A stretch of 52,859 bases of DNA from Sphingopyxis sp. H115 (GCF_001468465.1 NZ_LNSA01000030.1:1-52859); one strand, 5' to 3'. Numbered from the stretch's first letter, positions 29,090 through 39,358 are shown. Program-made: numbers and translations. Notes: generated by a model not told the origin, from the sequence alone.

Positions 29090-30138
29090 GGGTTCTGATC
29101 GTCACCGACGCGTGGGAGCCGCAGGTCAACGGCGTCGTTCGCACGCTCCAGGCGACGATCGGCGAACTCAAGGCGGCGGGGCATGAGGTTGGGGTGATCT
29201 CGCCCGACCTCTTCCGCTCTATCCCCTGCCCCTCCTACCCCGAAATCCGCCTCGCCTTTGCCGGCCGGCGCGCGGTGGGGAGGCGTATCCGCGCCTTTGC
29301 TCCGCAGGCGATCCATATCTCGACCGAGGGGCCGCTCGGCATGGCCGCGCGGCGCTGGTGCATTCGCAACAAATTCCCGTTCACCACCGCCTATCACACG
29401 CGCTTTCCCGAATATGTCGCGGCGCGGTTCCCGGTTTCCCCCGCTTTCGTGTGGCGCTTCATCCGCTGGTTTCACCGCCCGGCGCGGCACATCATGGTCG
29501 CGACGCGCAGCCTCGCGCGCGAACTCGCCGATCAGGACCTGACCCAGACGATGATGTGGGAACGCGGCGTCGACCATGACCTGTTCCGCCCCGATCGCGC
29601 GCCGCACCCCGCCTATGCGAGCCTTGCGCGACCGATCCAGCTCTACGTCGGCCGCGTGGCGGTCGAAAAGAACATCGGCGCCTTCCTCGACTGCGAGCGG
29701 CCGGGCACGAAAGTGGTCGTCGGCGACGGGCCCGCGCTCGCCGAGTTGCAGGCCCGCCATCCCGCCACGGTCTTCCTTGGCAAGCTTGGCGGCGAAACGC
29801 TTGCCGCAGCCTATGCGGGCGCCGACGTTTTCGTCTTTCCGAGCCGTACCGATACATTCGGCCTTGTCGTCATCGAGGCACTGAGCTGCGGTACGCCGGT
29901 CGCCGCCTATCCGGTGCCGGGACCGGGCGATATCGTGACGGGCGGTGCCGGCGCGCTCGACGAGGACCTCGGCCGGGCGATCGACGCGGCCTTGGCGTGC
30001 GACCGCGCCGATGCGGCGGCACTCGGGGCGCGCTACAGCTGGTCGAGCTGCACCGCGCAGTTCGTGAAAGCGCTGACCTTCGTTCCCGCCGAACCCGCCC
30101 CCGATGCCAAGGCCGGCATCGCGGGCGTCGCGGCCTAG
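29086..30138 (+). CDS. Glycosyltransferase family 4 (GT-B fold)
   Basis: A 350-residue retaining glycosyltransferase. N-terminal T-D-A-W-E-P-Q-V-N-G-V-V-R-T is the acceptor-side signature of GT4 enzymes such as mannosyl- and glucuronosyl-glycolipid synthases; the donor-side E-x7-E motif region is V-F-V-F-P-S-R-T-D-T-F-G-L-V-V-I-E-A. Start 29086 is set by the ATGA overlap with the phosphoesterase. Its stop shares bases with the convergent TonB-receptor stop (CTAG). Together with the phosphoesterase it points to glycosylation of a membrane lipid; the exact sugar is unknown. Confidence 0.9.
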   Translation: MRVLIVTDAWEPQVNGVVRTLQATIGELKAAGHEVGVISPDLFRSIPCPSYPEIRLAFAGRRAVGRRIRAFAPQAIHISTEGPLGMAARRWCIRNKFPFTTAYHTRFPEYVAARFPVSPAFVWRFIRWFHRPARHIMVATRSLARELADQDLTQTMMWERGVDHDLFRPDRAPHPAYASLARPIQLYVGRVAVEKNIGAFLDCERPGTKVVVGDGPALAELQARHPATVFLGKLGGETLAAAYAGADVFVFPSRTDTFGLVVIEALSCGTPVAAYPVPGPGDIVTGGAGALDEDLGRAIDAALACDRADAAALGARYSWSSCTAQFVKALTFVPAEPAPDAKAGIAGVAA

Positions 30139-32540
30139 AAGGTCTTACGCCACTCCAGCTCGATATAGCGGCCGAGCGGATCGATATATCCGGGCTGGTA
30201 GTTGAGCGGTACGACGCCATTCGCATCGGTGATCTTGCGCTGCGCATCGAAGACATTGTCGATCGAAAGCCGCAGGCGCGATCCCTTGAGGAACGGCAAA
30301 TCTTCGGTCAGTTTCGGTTTCTGGTTGAAATCGACGAAAAAGCGCAGGTTGAAGGTCGCGAGGTCGCCGAATTTCAGGTCGCCCGCGGTCCCGCCCGTCA
30401 CCGTGCTGCCGCTGTCATATTTGGCGCTGAGCCGCACGCCCACGCCCTTGTTAAACAGGCCGCCGTCGAGTTCGAACAGGTGACGGTTGCTACCGCCGCC
30501 GCTGCCCGTCGCCGACCCGTTCAAAAGATCGAGTTCGGGAACGCCTGGGCGGATCAGCACCGTGTCGGTCAGCTTGATCGTGTGATAGAGCGATACCTGC
30601 CAGCGCCCGCCTTGCGGACCGCCGAACCGGCCACCGGGACCGCGGCGCCCGCCCATCCGCGGACCGCCGCCGCCCTCGCGGCCGCCTTGCCGTGCCCCTT
30701 CGCCGCCCGGCGCGCCGGCCGGCCGGCGCTGTTCCTGCTGGCCGAAGCTCTTGCCGAAATTGAGGCCCCAGCGGATCTGCGAATTTTCGGCGCGGTCGAA
30801 ATTGACCGGCCGTTGGTCGATCGCCAGCAAGACGCCATTGGCATCGCGCGTCACCCGGTCGGGGAAAGCCGCCTCGATCTCGGGGGTCAGCAATGGCAGG
30901 CTGTTCGCCGTGTCATAGCTTTTGTTGCGATTGTAGTTGACCGAGAAATTGAGCCCCTCGACCATCGGTGGCGACCAATTAAGTCCCAGTTTGATGTCGC
31001 GGCGCTGTTCGGCGAGCAGGAAGGGGTTGCCCCCCGTCGTCGTCGTGATCTGCACCGTCTGGCCGGTCGCAAAATCATAATAGGTCACCGCGGGCGTCAC
31101 CAGCGGCGCCGCGCCGAGTTGCTGGATGCCGGGCGCCGCCTCATCCTGGTTGAAACTCGCGATCAGCGAGAGATTGTCCGTCACGCCCCAGTTGACGTTC
31201 GCGCCCCAGCTTTTGAGCGCATCGAAATCGCTCGGGTTCTGCACCTGCCCGCTCAGCGTCAACGAGACGCGACCCACTTTGCCGACCTCATATTCGGGGT
31301 CGAGCAGCGGCACGGTGAGCGATCCGAAGACGCCGGGCAGGTCGCGCGCGAGGTCGGTCGTCGTGACGCCATTCGCATTTTCCGAGCGGCTGTCGAACCG
31401 CAGGCCCGAATAGCTGCCCGTTAGCGACAGGCGGATCGGACCCGCCCAGCCCTCGGTCACCGTCCCCGACAGGTTCGCGTTGCCGCCGAACGTCTGCTGG
31501 CTGCTGTCGAACCGGTCGCGGGCGCCGCTTATGCGGTCGGTGAAGGTCCGTTGGTCGGCATCGGCATAATTGCCCGACACCGACCAGCGCCAGTCGCCAA
31601 GCATGCCGTTGACGCTGGCGGTCGACGTGAGATTGCGCGCCCGGCTGTCGCGTTCGAGCGGATCGCCGACGCCGCCGAGCCCCGGCCCGAGCAGCGAGCG
31701 CGTGTCGGTCTGGTCGAAACGCACGTTGAGCGACGCATCGGTCACTTTGTTCAGACTGCGCTGGACCGTCGCGTCGATCCGATATTCGTCCGATGCCGAC
31801 GACAGGCTGCGCGCCGGCGCCTCGGCCGCCTGCGCTGGATCGTCATAAACGAGGTTCCGCTCGCTTTCGAGCAGCATCGACTTATGTTCCCACCCAGTGT
31901 TGATGTTGATCCGGCCGCTATCGGTGATTGCCAGAAAACTGGGCTCGATTTCGCTCTGGAACCGGCCGCCCTGCGTCGGGATGCCGCCCTCGGCCTCGAC
32001 CGAAACCTGTCGGAAATTGGGCTTGAGCACCAGGTTGACGACGCGCTCGTCGGCCGAATAGCCATATTGCAGCGCGACTTCCTCCGGAAACACCTCGACC
32101 TTGGCGATCGCTTCGGGGGGCAGGTTGCGGACTTCGCCGAAACCGCCGATGCGCCGCCCGTTGACGAGGATGATCGGCCGCCCGCTGCCGCGGCCGCGCC
32201 CCGAGCGCGTCTGCGGCGCCAGCGCCTCGAGCAGTTCGGCGACGTTCGACACGCCGTAGCTGGCGATCGCGGCTTCATCGAGTTCGGCCTCGGCCTTGAT
32301 GTCGGTATCGAGCTGGCCCGCGAGGCGCGGCGCGGTGACGACGATCTCGTCCTCGGCATAATCGTCATAGGCGTCGTCGACCGTTTCCGCTGCCGCGGGG
32401 GCCTGATCGGCGGGCTGGTCGGCCACCGCGGCGGCGACCGGCGGGCCGACCGGCGCCTGCGCGGCGGCGGGCAGCGCGAACGAGGCGCCGGCCGCCAACA
32501 AGGCAGCGCGCGCGGAAATCGAAAGACGGACGTTATTCAT
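30135..32540 (-). CDS. TonB-dependent outer-membrane receptor
   Basis: An 801-residue outer-membrane protein with a signal peptide ending in A-Q-A, an acidic linker, a TonB-box-like E-I-V-V-T-A-P near residue 65, a plug domain ([15 protein letters not shown]) and a long C-terminal barrel ending in aromatic E-L-E-W-R-K-T-F. A Gly/Arg-rich insert lies at about 602-647 in a barrel loop. ATG 32540 is chosen to place the signal peptide at the N-terminus; the 15 codons upstream (to 32585) are not signal-like. It is divergent from guaA. The substrate is unknown (iron chelate, oligosaccharide or peptide). Confidence 0.88.
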   Translation of the reverse strand: MNNVRLSISARAALLAAGASFALPAAAQAPVGPPVAAAVADQPADQAPAAAETVDDAYDDYAEDEIVVTAPRLAGQLDTDIKAEAELDEAAIASYGVSNVAELLEALAPQTRSGRGRGSGRPIILVNGRRIGGFGEVRNLPPEAIAKVEVFPEEVALQYGYSADERVVNLVLKPNFRQVSVEAEGGIPTQGGRFQSEIEPSFLAITDSGRININTGWEHKSMLLESERNLVYDDPAQAAEAPARSLSSASDEYRIDATVQRSLNKVTDASLNVRFDQTDTRSLLGPGLGGVGDPLERDSRARNLTSTASVNGMLGDWRWSVSGNYADADQRTFTDRISGARDRFDSSQQTFGGNANLSGTVTEGWAGPIRLSLTGSYSGLRFDSRSENANGVTTTDLARDLPGVFGSLTVPLLDPEYEVGKVGRVSLTLSGQVQNPSDFDALKSWGANVNWGVTDNLSLIASFNQDEAAPGIQQLGAAPLVTPAVTYYDFATGQTVQITTTTGGNPFLLAEQRRDIKLGLNWSPPMVEGLNFSVNYNRNKSYDTANSLPLLTPEIEAAFPDRVTRDANGVLLAIDQRPVNFDRAENSQIRWGLNFGKSFGQQEQRRPAGAPGGEGARQGGREGGGGPRMGGRRGPGGRFGGPQGGRWQVSLYHTIKLTDTVLIRPGVPELDLLNGSATGSGGGSNRHLFELDGGLFNKGVGVRLSAKYDSGSTVTGGTAGDLKFGDLATFNLRFFVDFNQKPKLTEDLPFLKGSRLRLSIDNVFDAQRKITDANGVVPLNYQPGYIDPLGRYIELEWRKTF

Positions 32541-32735
32541 GGGGGAAAGCCTTGTTTCTTTTCTGTCTTGGTTTTTCATTTGCACGGCGGGGGCTTAACA
32601 CCCGCTGACGCCGCTCTTTGTTCGGCGTTCAGTTATGTCGCAATTGTCGCAACAATGTGTCGGGGCGATGCCTGTTCGACGGGCGGCGCATATCGACCGC
32701 TGGACAGCATGGCCCGGCTTCCTTATCGGCCAGCC

Positions 32736-34322
32736 ATGCCGACTCCCAACTCTTCCCCCGCCCCTGAATCGATCCTGATCATCGACTTCGGATCGCAAGT
32801 CACCCAGCTCATCGCCCGCCGCGTCCGCGAGGCGGGGGTGTATAGCGAAATCGTCCCGTTCAGCGCCGCCGAAGCCGCGCTGGAGCGGATGCAGCCCAAG
32901 GGGGTGATCCTGTCGGGCTCGCCCGCATCGGTCCCCGCCGACGGCAGCCCGCGCGCGCCGCAGTCGGTGTTCGACAGCGGCCTGCCCGTGCTCGGCATCT
33001 GTTACGGTCAGCAGGTGATGAGCCAGCAGCTCGGCGGGCAGGTCGAACCCGGCGGCATCGACGGCGAACGCGACGGCGAATTCGGCCGCGCCTTCCTGAC
33101 CGTCACCGAGCCTTGCGTGCTGTTCGACGGACTGTGGGAGGTCGGCGAGCGCCATCAGGTGTGGATGAGCCACGGCGACCGCGTCACCCAATTCGCCCCC
33201 GGCTTTCGCATCGTTGCGGTAAGCGACGGCGCGCCCTTCGCGGTCATCGCGAATGACGAGCGCCGCTATTATGGTACGCAATTCCACCCCGAAGTCGTCC
33301 ACACCCCCGACGGCGCGAAGCTGATCGCCAATTTTGTCCGCCACGTCTGCGGGTGCAGCGGCGACTGGACGATGGCCGAATTCCGCGCCACGAAAATCGC
33401 CGAAATCCGGGCGCAGGTCGGTGACCAGCGCGTGCTCTGCGGCCTGTCGGGCGGGGTCGACAGCGCGGTCGCCGCGGTGCTGATCCACGAAGCGATCGGC
33501 GAGCAGCTGACCTGCGTCTTCGTCGACCACGGCCTCTTGCGCATGAACGAGCGCGAACAGGTCGAACGGCTGTTCCGCGACCATTATAATATCCCGCTGG
33601 TCGTCGTGGATGCCGAGGAGCGCTTCATGGCGGGTCTTGCAGGCGTCACCGACCCCGAGAAGAAGCGCAAATTCATTGGCGCCGAATTCATCAACGTGTT
33701 CGAGGAAGAAGCGAAGAAGATCGGCGGCGCCGACTTCCTCGCGCAGGGCACGCTCTATCCCGACGTGATCGAGAGCGTATCGTTCACCGGCGGGCCGAGC
33801 GTGACGATCAAGAGCCACCACAATGTCGGCGGCCTGCCCGAACGCATGAATATGAAGCTGGTCGAGCCGCTGCGCGAGCTGTTCAAGGACGAGGTCCGCC
33901 TGCTCGGCAAGGAGCTCGGCCTGCCCGACATTTTCGTCGGCCGCCACCCCTTCCCCGGCCCCGGCCTCGCGATCCGCATCCCCGGCGAAGTCAGCAAAGA
34001 GCGCTGCGACATCTTGCGCAAGGCCGACGCCGTATATCTCGAAGAAATCCGCAATGCCGGGCTGTATGACGCGATCTGGCAGGCGTTTGCGGTGCTGCTG
34101 CCCGTCAAGACCGTCGGCGTGATGGGCGACGGGCGCACCTACGACCATGTCTGCGCGCTGCGCGCCGTGACCTCGACCGACGGCATGACCGCCGACATCT
34201 ATCCCTTCGACGCCAGTTTCCTGAGCCGCTGCGCAACGCGCATCATCAACGAGGTGCAGGGCATCAACCGCGTTGTGTACGACTATACCTCGAAACCGCC
34301 GGGGACGATCGAGTGGGAGTGA
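32736..34322 (+). CDS. guaA: GMP synthase (glutamine-hydrolysing)
   Basis: A 528-residue enzyme that converts XMP to GMP. The N-terminal class I glutaminase has the nucleophile in G-I-C-Y-G-Q-Q (Cys89) and the His/Glu of F-H-P-E; the ATP pyrophosphatase domain has the P-loop L-S-G-G-V-D-S-A-V; the C-terminal dimer domain ends with [12 protein letters not shown] 32736 gives a normal-length protein; an in-frame Met lies nine codons upstream (32709). It is a single gene with a 195-bp upstream region shared with the divergent receptor. Confidence 0.97.
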   Translation: MPTPNSSPAPESILIIDFGSQVTQLIARRVREAGVYSEIVPFSAAEAALERMQPKGVILSGSPASVPADGSPRAPQSVFDSGLPVLGICYGQQVMSQQLGGQVEPGGIDGERDGEFGRAFLTVTEPCVLFDGLWEVGERHQVWMSHGDRVTQFAPGFRIVAVSDGAPFAVIANDERRYYGTQFHPEVVHTPDGAKLIANFVRHVCGCSGDWTMAEFRATKIAEIRAQVGDQRVLCGLSGGVDSAVAAVLIHEAIGEQLTCVFVDHGLLRMNEREQVERLFRDHYNIPLVVVDAEERFMAGLAGVTDPEKKRKFIGAEFINVFEEEAKKIGGADFLAQGTLYPDVIESVSFTGGPSVTIKSHHNVGGLPERMNMKLVEPLRELFKDEVRLLGKELGLPDIFVGRHPFPGPGLAIRIPGEVSKERCDILRKADAVYLEEIRNAGLYDAIWQAFAVLLPVKTVGVMGDGRTYDHVCALRAVTSTDGMTADIYPFDASFLSRCATRIINEVQGINRVVYDYTSKPPGTIEWE

Positions 34323-34334
34323 CGGCCTGACGGG

Positions 34335-34745
34335 TCAGGGGGCCGCAGCCTCACCGGGCCGCCAGATCCAGATCAGGAGCAGCAGGCCGACGATGATGAA
34401 CAGGGCAAAGCCCGACAGCATCCACGCATTGACATACCATTGTTCGCCCCATTCGAACTCGCCGCCCATGATGCGCGCCCAGCCGCGAAAATGCTGGGCG
34501 GCCGCGACCGAAAGTCCGAAAACTGCAAGGACCGCCGATAGATAGCGCGCCAGCCAATGCGCCGGATTGGGGAGCATCAGCAACAGCCCAAGCAGACCGA
34601 TAACAGTGCGCTGACTGCGGCAATAGGGGCATTCATAGACGAGGTCGGTCAGGTCGACCGTCCAGGTTAAAACCGCAATCAAGATGGCTGAAAGACCGAC
34701 GGCGCGGCGATGGCGCAGCAATATCTGCGGCAGACTATCCAGCAT
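34335..34745 (-). CDS. Four-TM membrane protein with CPYC motif, DsbB-like
   Basis: A 136-residue inner-membrane protein with four hydrophobic segments. After the first is E-C-P-Y-C-R-S-Q-R (Cys39, Cys42), as DsbB has C-x-x-C in its first periplasmic loop. The second DsbB cysteine pair is not evident, so it may be a partial or divergent thiol-oxidoreductase or a non-redox relative. It is convergent with guaA (12-bp gap). Confidence 0.6.
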   Translation of the reverse strand: MLDSLPQILLRHRRAVGLSAILIAVLTWTVDLTDLVYECPYCRSQRTVIGLLGLLLMLPNPAHWLARYLSAVLAVFGLSVAAAQHFRGWARIMGGEFEWGEQWYVNAWMLSGFALFIIVGLLLLIWIWRPGEAAAP

Positions 34746-34820
34746 TTTCGAAATTTTCCCTCGTTCCCTCGTGGCCGCTATGCGCGGCTTTCGCCCGTCC
34801 GGCCAGATGGCAATGTTGCT

Positions 34821-35192
34821 TCATATCATTTGTATCTTGCCCGCCGCGCGATCCACCGAAGCATCTGACCCTCCGCTGACCTCCTCCCACCAGTCGCCGA
34901 GCGCGTCGATCAGCGGGACGAGGCGCAGCCCCGCGGGGGTCAGGTCATATTCGACGCGCCGTGGATAGCCGTCGAACTCGGTGCGCTGGACGATCCCGGC
35001 GTCCTCGAGCTTGCGCAGTTCGAGCGTCAGCATCTTGTGCGAAATCGTCGGATTGTCGCGTTGCAGGTCGCTGAACCGCTTGGTCCCGTCGCTGAGATAA
35101 TAGATCAGCAAGCTGGGCCAGCGCCCGCTCAGCACCTGCATCACCTCCTCGATCGGACAGCGCGAAACCAGCTCTTTCATCATCGTCCCCAT
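34821..35192 (-). CDS. HxlR-family winged-helix regulator
   Basis: A 123-residue DNA-binding protein. Conserved cysteine C-P-I-E-E near residue 12, L-S-G-R-W-P-S-L-L-I-Y-Y-L, then R-F-S-D-L-Q-R, I-S-H-K-M-L-T-L-E-L-R-K-L-E and the Y-D-L-T-P-A-G wing match HxlR. Some relatives sense electrophiles through the N-terminal Cys. Divergent from a glutathione S-transferase gene 99 bp away, the usual place for its target promoter; TAAC-N10-GTTA at 35195-35212 is a weak operator candidate. An alternative start is Met 35180. Confidence 0.9.
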   Translation of the reverse strand: MGTMMKELVSRCPIEEVMQVLSGRWPSLLIYYLSDGTKRFSDLQRDNPTISHKMLTLELRKLEDAGIVQRTEFDGYPRRVEYDLTPAGLRLVPLIDALGDWWEEVSGGSDASVDRAAGKIQMI

Positions 35193-35291
35193 GGTAACAA
35201 AAAGGTGCGTTATTTACGCGAGCGACGAGCGCCCTATATCCGAAATCGCTGCGCAGCTCCCCCCTCTTTTACAAGACGATGGAGCAATATC

Positions 35292-35996
35292 TTGGAACCG
35301 ATCCTTATCTATGGCTTCCCGCTGGGAAGTTCCATGGGGCTTGTCGCCGCGCTCGAGTGGCTGGGCAAACCCTATCGCCTGTGCCGCGTCGACATGCTCG
35401 GCGAAATGCGCGAGCCCGCCTATGCCCGCATCAACGCGCGGCACGAGACGCCCGCGCTGATTACCGATCAGGGCCGCGCGCTGACCGAAACGATGGCGAT
35501 CGCCAGCTGGCTGGCGGTGCGCGACGATGAACGGCGGATCAGCCCCGATCCGCTGTCGCCCGACGCCGACCGGATGTGGCAGATCATGGCGTTCATCAAC
35601 ACCGGCTTCACCGGCGCGTTCAGTCCCCTGTGGGTCGCGCTCGAAATGGACCCGCCGCGTCCGGCGCTTCAGGCATCCTTGCGCGAATTTGGCAAGGAAG
35701 CGGTGATCGAACGCCACGACAAGCTGGAAGCAATGGTCGGCGACGGCCCCTATCTGGTCGGCGATCGCCCGACGCTGGCCGATGCGCTGTTCGTCGGCAT
35801 CGCGCGCTGGCTCGATTTTCATGAGGTCGCTGCGCCCACCCGCTGGCCGAAGCTCGCAGCGCTGCGCGCGCGGCTGGAGGCCGATCCGGCGGTGGTCTAC
35901 GCTACCGCGCTGGAAAGCGGCGAAAGCGTGGCCGGCAGCGGCCTCTGTCTTGGGCATGTGCCGCTGGCCGAGGTGATCGAGCGCTACGGCGCGTAA
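35292..35996 (+). CDS. Glutathione S-transferase family protein (TTG start)
   Basis: A 234-residue protein with a thioredoxin-like N-terminal domain (I-L-I-Y-G-F-P-L-G-S-S, then E-T-P-A-L-I-T-D and E-T-M-A-I-A-S-W-L) and an all-helical C-terminal domain with P-Y-L-V-G-D-R-P-T-L-A-D-A-L. No ATG lies near the homologous start; TTG 35292 is preceded by GGAG at the right distance (35281-35284). Divergent from HxlR, which may control it. Possible roles are detoxification of electrophiles or ring-cleavage products. Confidence 0.85.
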   Translation: MEPILIYGFPLGSSMGLVAALEWLGKPYRLCRVDMLGEMREPAYARINARHETPALITDQGRALTETMAIASWLAVRDDERRISPDPLSPDADRMWQIMAFINTGFTGAFSPLWVALEMDPPRPALQASLREFGKEAVIERHDKLEAMVGDGPYLVGDRPTLADALFVGIARWLDFHEVAAPTRWPKLAALRARLEADPAVVYATALESGESVAGSGLCLGHVPLAEVIERYGA

Positions 35997-36049
35997 TGAC
36001 GCGCGGCGGCGCGGTTGCGAGGCCGCGCCGCCGCTGTTACCCAGCGGCC

Positions 36050-36535
36050 ATGGACAGGATCGAAACCGAGGCATCGGGCGGATGCCAGTGCGGCGCGGTG
36101 CGCTATCATGTCACCGCGGTGCGCGACAGCTCGCACATCTGCCATTGCCGTATGTGCCAGAAGGCGGCGGGCAATTTCTTCATCGCGCTAATCGGCGTGC
36201 CGCGCGATGCGATCACATGGACGCGCGGCAGCCCTGCAACCTTCAACAGTTCGGACAAAGCGGCGCGCGGTTTCTGTCGCGACTGCGGAACGCCGCTGCT
36301 CTACGATTATGCCGAAAGCGGGCACATCAACCTGACCACCGGGTCGTTCGACGATCCCTCGCAATTCCCGCCGCGCGTGCAGTTCGGGGTGGAAGCGCGG
36401 TTAGCGGTGTTCGAATCGCTTACGATCCCCGCCGAGGGTACGACCGAGGAAACGATGGCGGCCTATGTCGGTGCGATCAAGGCGAGCAACCATCAGCACC
36501 CCGACCATGACACCGACGTCTGGCCGGAGAGCTGA
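36050..36535 (+). CDS. GFA family protein
   Basis: A 161-residue zinc protein of the glutathione-dependent formaldehyde-activating (GFA)/CENP-V family, with cysteines C-x-C (12, 14), C-x-C-x-x-C (31, 33, 36) and C-x-x-C (76, 79). An ATG at 35996 overlaps the GST stop (TAATG), but the residues up to 36050 do not look like the family; I use Met 36050. It follows the GST, so both may form one unit. Confidence 0.85.
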   Translation: MDRIETEASGGCQCGAVRYHVTAVRDSSHICHCRMCQKAAGNFFIALIGVPRDAITWTRGSPATFNSSDKAARGFCRDCGTPLLYDYAESGHINLTTGSFDDPSQFPPRVQFGVEARLAVFESLTIPAEGTTEETMAAYVGAIKASNHQHPDHDTDVWPES

Positions 36536-36553
36536 TGGACCGCGAGCGCGGCG

Positions 36554-38116
36554 TCAGGCGCCCGAACGGATCAAATGATCGAAGGCCGACAGCGACGCCT
36601 TCGACCCCTCACCCATCGCAATGACGATCTGCTTGTAGGGCACCGTCGTTACGTCACCCGCGGCGAAGATGCCGGGCTGGCTGGTCGCGCCGCGCGCATC
36701 GACCTCGATCTCGCCGCGGTCGCTGAGCGCCACGGCATTGCCGAGCCATTCGGTGTTCGGGATCAGACCGATCTGGACGAAAATGCCCTCGAGCTCGACC
36801 AGATGCTCTTCGTCGCGATTGCGGTCGCGATAGCGCAGGCCGACGACCTTTTCGCCATTGCCGAGCACCTCGGTGGTGAGCGCCGAGGTGATGACCGTGA
36901 CGTTGGGCAGGCTGCGCAATTTGGTCTGGAGCACCGCGTCGGCGCGTAGCTGCGCGTCGAATTCGATCAGGGTCACATGTGCGACGAGCCCCGCGAGGTC
37001 GATCGCCGCCTCGACGCCCGAATTGCCGCCGCCGATCACCGCGACGCGCTTGCCCTTGAACAGGGGACCGTCGCAGTGCGGGCAATAGGCCACACCCTTG
37101 TTGCGATATTCGGCCTCGCCGGGGACGCCCATCTGGCGCCAGCGCGCGCCAGTCGACAGGATGACGGTCTTGCCCTTGACGCTCGCGCCGCTTTTCAGCT
37201 TCACTTCGTGCAGGCCGTGCGCCCCGCCCGGGATAAGCTCGGCGGCTTCTTGCACGTTCATGACGTCGACATCATAATCCTTCACATGCGCTTCCAATTG
37301 CGCCGCGAGCTTCGGGCCTTCGGTGTGCTGGACCGAGACGAAATTCTCGATCCCCAGCGTGTCGAGCACTTGCCCGCCGAAGCGTTCGGCGACGATGCCG
37401 GTGCGGATGCCTTTGCGCGCGGCATAGATGGCGGCCGCAGCGCCGCCGGGCCCGCCGCCGACGACGAGCACGTCGAAGGGCTCCTTCGCGGCGATCTTTT
37501 CGGCCGCGCGGGCGACTGCGCCGGTGTCGAGCTTCGCGACGATCTGCGCGAGATCCATGCGGCCCTGGCCGAAGGGTTCGCCGTTCAGGAATACCGCGGG
37601 CACCGCCATCACCTGACGCCGCTCGACCTCGTCCTGAAACAGCGCACCGTCGATTGCGGTGTGGCGAATGTTCGGATTGAGCGCCGCCATGATGTTGAGC
37701 GCCTGCACGACGTCGGGGCAATTCTGACACGACAGCGAAAAGAAGGTTTCGAAGACGAAATCGCGTTCCAGTCCGCGCACCGCGTCGAGCAGTTCGGCCT
37801 CTTCCTTCGGCGGGTGGCCGCCGACGTGGAGCAGCGCAAGGATCAGCGAGGTGAATTCATGCCCCATCGGCAGGCCGGCGAACACCGCTTCGGCGCGGCC
37901 TTCATCGGCGCGGATTGCGAAGGACGGACGGCGCGCGTCATCACCGTCGAAACGCGCGGTGACGAGATCCGACTGCGCCGCGACCTCTTCGACAAGGCTG
38001 CGCATCTCGGCCGCCTTGGGCGAGGCGTCGAGGCTCGCGACGAGCTCGATCGGACGGCGGAGGTTGCCGAGATAGGTTTTGAGCTGGGCGGTCGTATTGG
38101 CGTCGAGCATCGGCAT
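36554..38116 (-). CDS. ahpF: Alkyl hydroperoxide reductase subunit F
   Basis: A 520-residue FAD flavoprotein that transfers electrons from NADH to AhpC. The N-terminal fused Trx-like domain has C-Q-N-C (130, 133); the flavoprotein core has [10 protein letters not shown] (219-228) and the active-site C-P-H-C (345, 348). Both disulfide sites are intact. ahpC lies 188 bp upstream on the same strand, separated by an intergenic inverted repeat. Convergent with the GFA gene. Confidence 0.96.
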   Translation of the reverse strand: MPMLDANTTAQLKTYLGNLRRPIELVASLDASPKAAEMRSLVEEVAAQSDLVTARFDGDDARRPSFAIRADEGRAEAVFAGLPMGHEFTSLILALLHVGGHPPKEEAELLDAVRGLERDFVFETFFSLSCQNCPDVVQALNIMAALNPNIRHTAIDGALFQDEVERRQVMAVPAVFLNGEPFGQGRMDLAQIVAKLDTGAVARAAEKIAAKEPFDVLVVGGGPGGAAAAIYAARKGIRTGIVAERFGGQVLDTLGIENFVSVQHTEGPKLAAQLEAHVKDYDVDVMNVQEAAELIPGGAHGLHEVKLKSGASVKGKTVILSTGARWRQMGVPGEAEYRNKGVAYCPHCDGPLFKGKRVAVIGGGNSGVEAAIDLAGLVAHVTLIEFDAQLRADAVLQTKLRSLPNVTVITSALTTEVLGNGEKVVGLRYRDRNRDEEHLVELEGIFVQIGLIPNTEWLGNAVALSDRGEIEVDARGATSQPGIFAAGDVTTVPYKQIVIAMGEGSKASLSAFDHLIRSGA

Positions 38117-38197
38117 GGGGAGAGGCTTTCGGACAGGTGCAGGGGTTCGCCGCGCGAGGGCACGACGGGCGGATTCGGGTGGGGAGCAAATAAGATG

Positions 38198-38285
38198 CCG
38201 TGTCCCCGCGAAGGCGGGGACCCATCACCGGCGGGTTCAAAATCAGGCCGCCGGGAGATGGGCTCCCGCCTTCGCGGGAGCACGG
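38198..38285. repeat. Intergenic inverted repeat (type C, CCCGCGAAGGCGGG) between ahpC and ahpF
   Basis: The left arm CCCCGCGAAGGCGGGG plus GACCCAT and the right arm ATGGGCTCCCGCCTTCGCGG are near-complementary, with a few mismatches, around a 35-bp centre. Each arm is itself a small hairpin with a GAAG-type tip. Related to the perfect copy at 44139-44219. As a hairpin in the ahpC-ahpF transcript it could stabilise or cut the message. Confidence 0.75.
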
Positions 38286-38304
38286 GCTTATTCAAATGGT
38301 CGGC

Positions 38305-38868
38305 TTAGATCTTGCCGACGAGTTCGATCGAGGGCGCGAGCGTTTCGGCGCCCTCTTCCCACTTCGCCGGGCAGACCTGGCCGGGGTTGGCGCGGACATA
38401 GACCGCGGCCTTGATCTTGCGGACGAGTTCCTCGGCATTGCGGCCGACGCCTTCGCTGGTGATTTCCATAACCTGGATCACGCCGTCGGGATCCACGACG
38501 AAGGTCGCGCGGTCGGCAAGGCCCGAATCTTCACGCAGCACGCCGAAATTGTTGGCGAGGACGTGGTTCTGGTCGCCCAGCATATGATAGTTGATCTTGC
38601 CGATCGCCGGCGAGCTGTCGTGCCATGCCTTGTGGCTGAAATGCGTGTCGGTCGACACGGCATAGACTTCGACGCCGAGGCCCTGGAGCGTTTCATACTG
38701 GTCGGCGAGGTCTTCAAGCTCGGTCGGGCAAACGAAGGTGAAATCGGCCGGATAGAAGAAGAACACCGCCCACTTGCCCTTGGTGTCGGCATCCGTCACG
38801 GGGACGAACTTGCCCTGGTGGTACGAGGTGGCGTTGAACGGCTTGATCGAGCTTCCGATGATACCCAT
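38305..38868 (-). CDS. ahpC: Alkyl hydroperoxide reductase subunit C (peroxiredoxin)
   Basis: A 187-residue typical 2-Cys peroxiredoxin. The peroxidatic Cys47 is in D-F-T-F-V-C-P-T-E; the resolving Cys166 is in G-Q-V-C-P-A-K-W. Start 38868 gives the usual M-G-I-I-G-S-S N-terminus; upstream codons are not family-like. A perfect dyad 38907-38924 lies just upstream. ahpF follows downstream, so they probably share a promoter. Confidence 0.97.
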   Translation of the reverse strand: MGIIGSSIKPFNATSYHQGKFVPVTDADTKGKWAVFFFYPADFTFVCPTELEDLADQYETLQGLGVEVYAVSTDTHFSHKAWHDSSPAIGKINYHMLGDQNHVLANNFGVLREDSGLADRATFVVDPDGVIQVMEITSEGVGRNAEELVRKIKAAVYVRANPGQVCPAKWEEGAETLAPSIELVGKI

Positions 38869-38906
38869 GGGAGAGTGTTTCCTTTTATCTGCTGCTGTTT
38901 GCTGCA

Positions 38907-38924
38907 CTGCAAAAATATTTGCAG
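38907..38924. promoter_or_regulatory. Palindrome upstream of ahpC, candidate operator
   Basis: CTGCAAA-AATA-TTTGCAG is a perfect 7-bp dyad with a 4-bp centre, 39 bp upstream of the ahpC ATG, in promoter territory. It does not match the OxyR ATAG-N7-CTAT pattern. The binding protein is unknown. Confidence 0.45.
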
Positions 38925-39023
38925 GGGCCAGCTATGCCGAGCGGCCGCCGCACTCAACCCCAAATTTCCGGGCAGACTTATCGACGCAATCGATCATAGA
39001 TCGGAATTTGCGCAAAACCGCGA

Positions 39024-39317
39024 TCAGCGGTGCGGGTTCGCCACCTTGCCCATCAGATCGATTACTTCGCTATCGAAATCATCGGGCGCGCCGGGGGTGA
39101 TCTTGCGGAACCGCCGCGCGCAATAAGCGGCGCGCGGGCCGAGGTCGGGCACATCGCGGAAGTTGAGCGCGGTCCCCGCTTGCCCGCCACGGACGTCGGG
39201 CATGTTGGCAATCACCGCGCGCACGGTAAACACCGCGCCGGGCCGCACCGCAGCCGGATAGCGCGCGTGCCGGCTGATGCACAGCGCCAGGTCATCCACT
39301 CGCCAATCGTCCGTCAT
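39024..39317 (-). CDS. Small conserved-looking protein of unknown function
   Basis: A 97-residue protein starting M-T-D-D-W-R-V-D-D-L-A-L-C-I-S and containing L-N-F-R-D-V-P, ending R-R-F-R-K-I-T-P-G with an acidic D-D-F-D-S-E-V tail. This order (opening W-x-V-x-D-L, a central dipeptide-rich strand, A-R-x-F-R-K ending) resembles small proteins found in phage-derived regions, but no phage genes adjoin it. Start 39317 is chosen because GAGG (in ATGAGG) lies 6-7 bases upstream. Confidence 0.55.
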   Translation of the reverse strand: MTDDWRVDDLALCISRHARYPAAVRPGAVFTVRAVIANMPDVRGGQAGTALNFRDVPDLGPRAAYCARRFRKITPGAPDDFDSEVIDLMGKVANPHR

Positions 39318-39358
39318 AATCAACCTCATGGTTGTTACGCAGCGTTGGACGAAGGCTA

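Noticed and set aside
31551..32735. A long N-terminal extension of guaA
   Set aside because: It is antisense to the TonB receptor, and GMP synthase begins normally at 32736.
35996..36049. Upstream ATG for the GFA gene by TAATG coupling
   Set aside because: The 18 residues are Arg/Pro-rich and unlike the family; Met 36050 is a better start, though coupling cannot be excluded.
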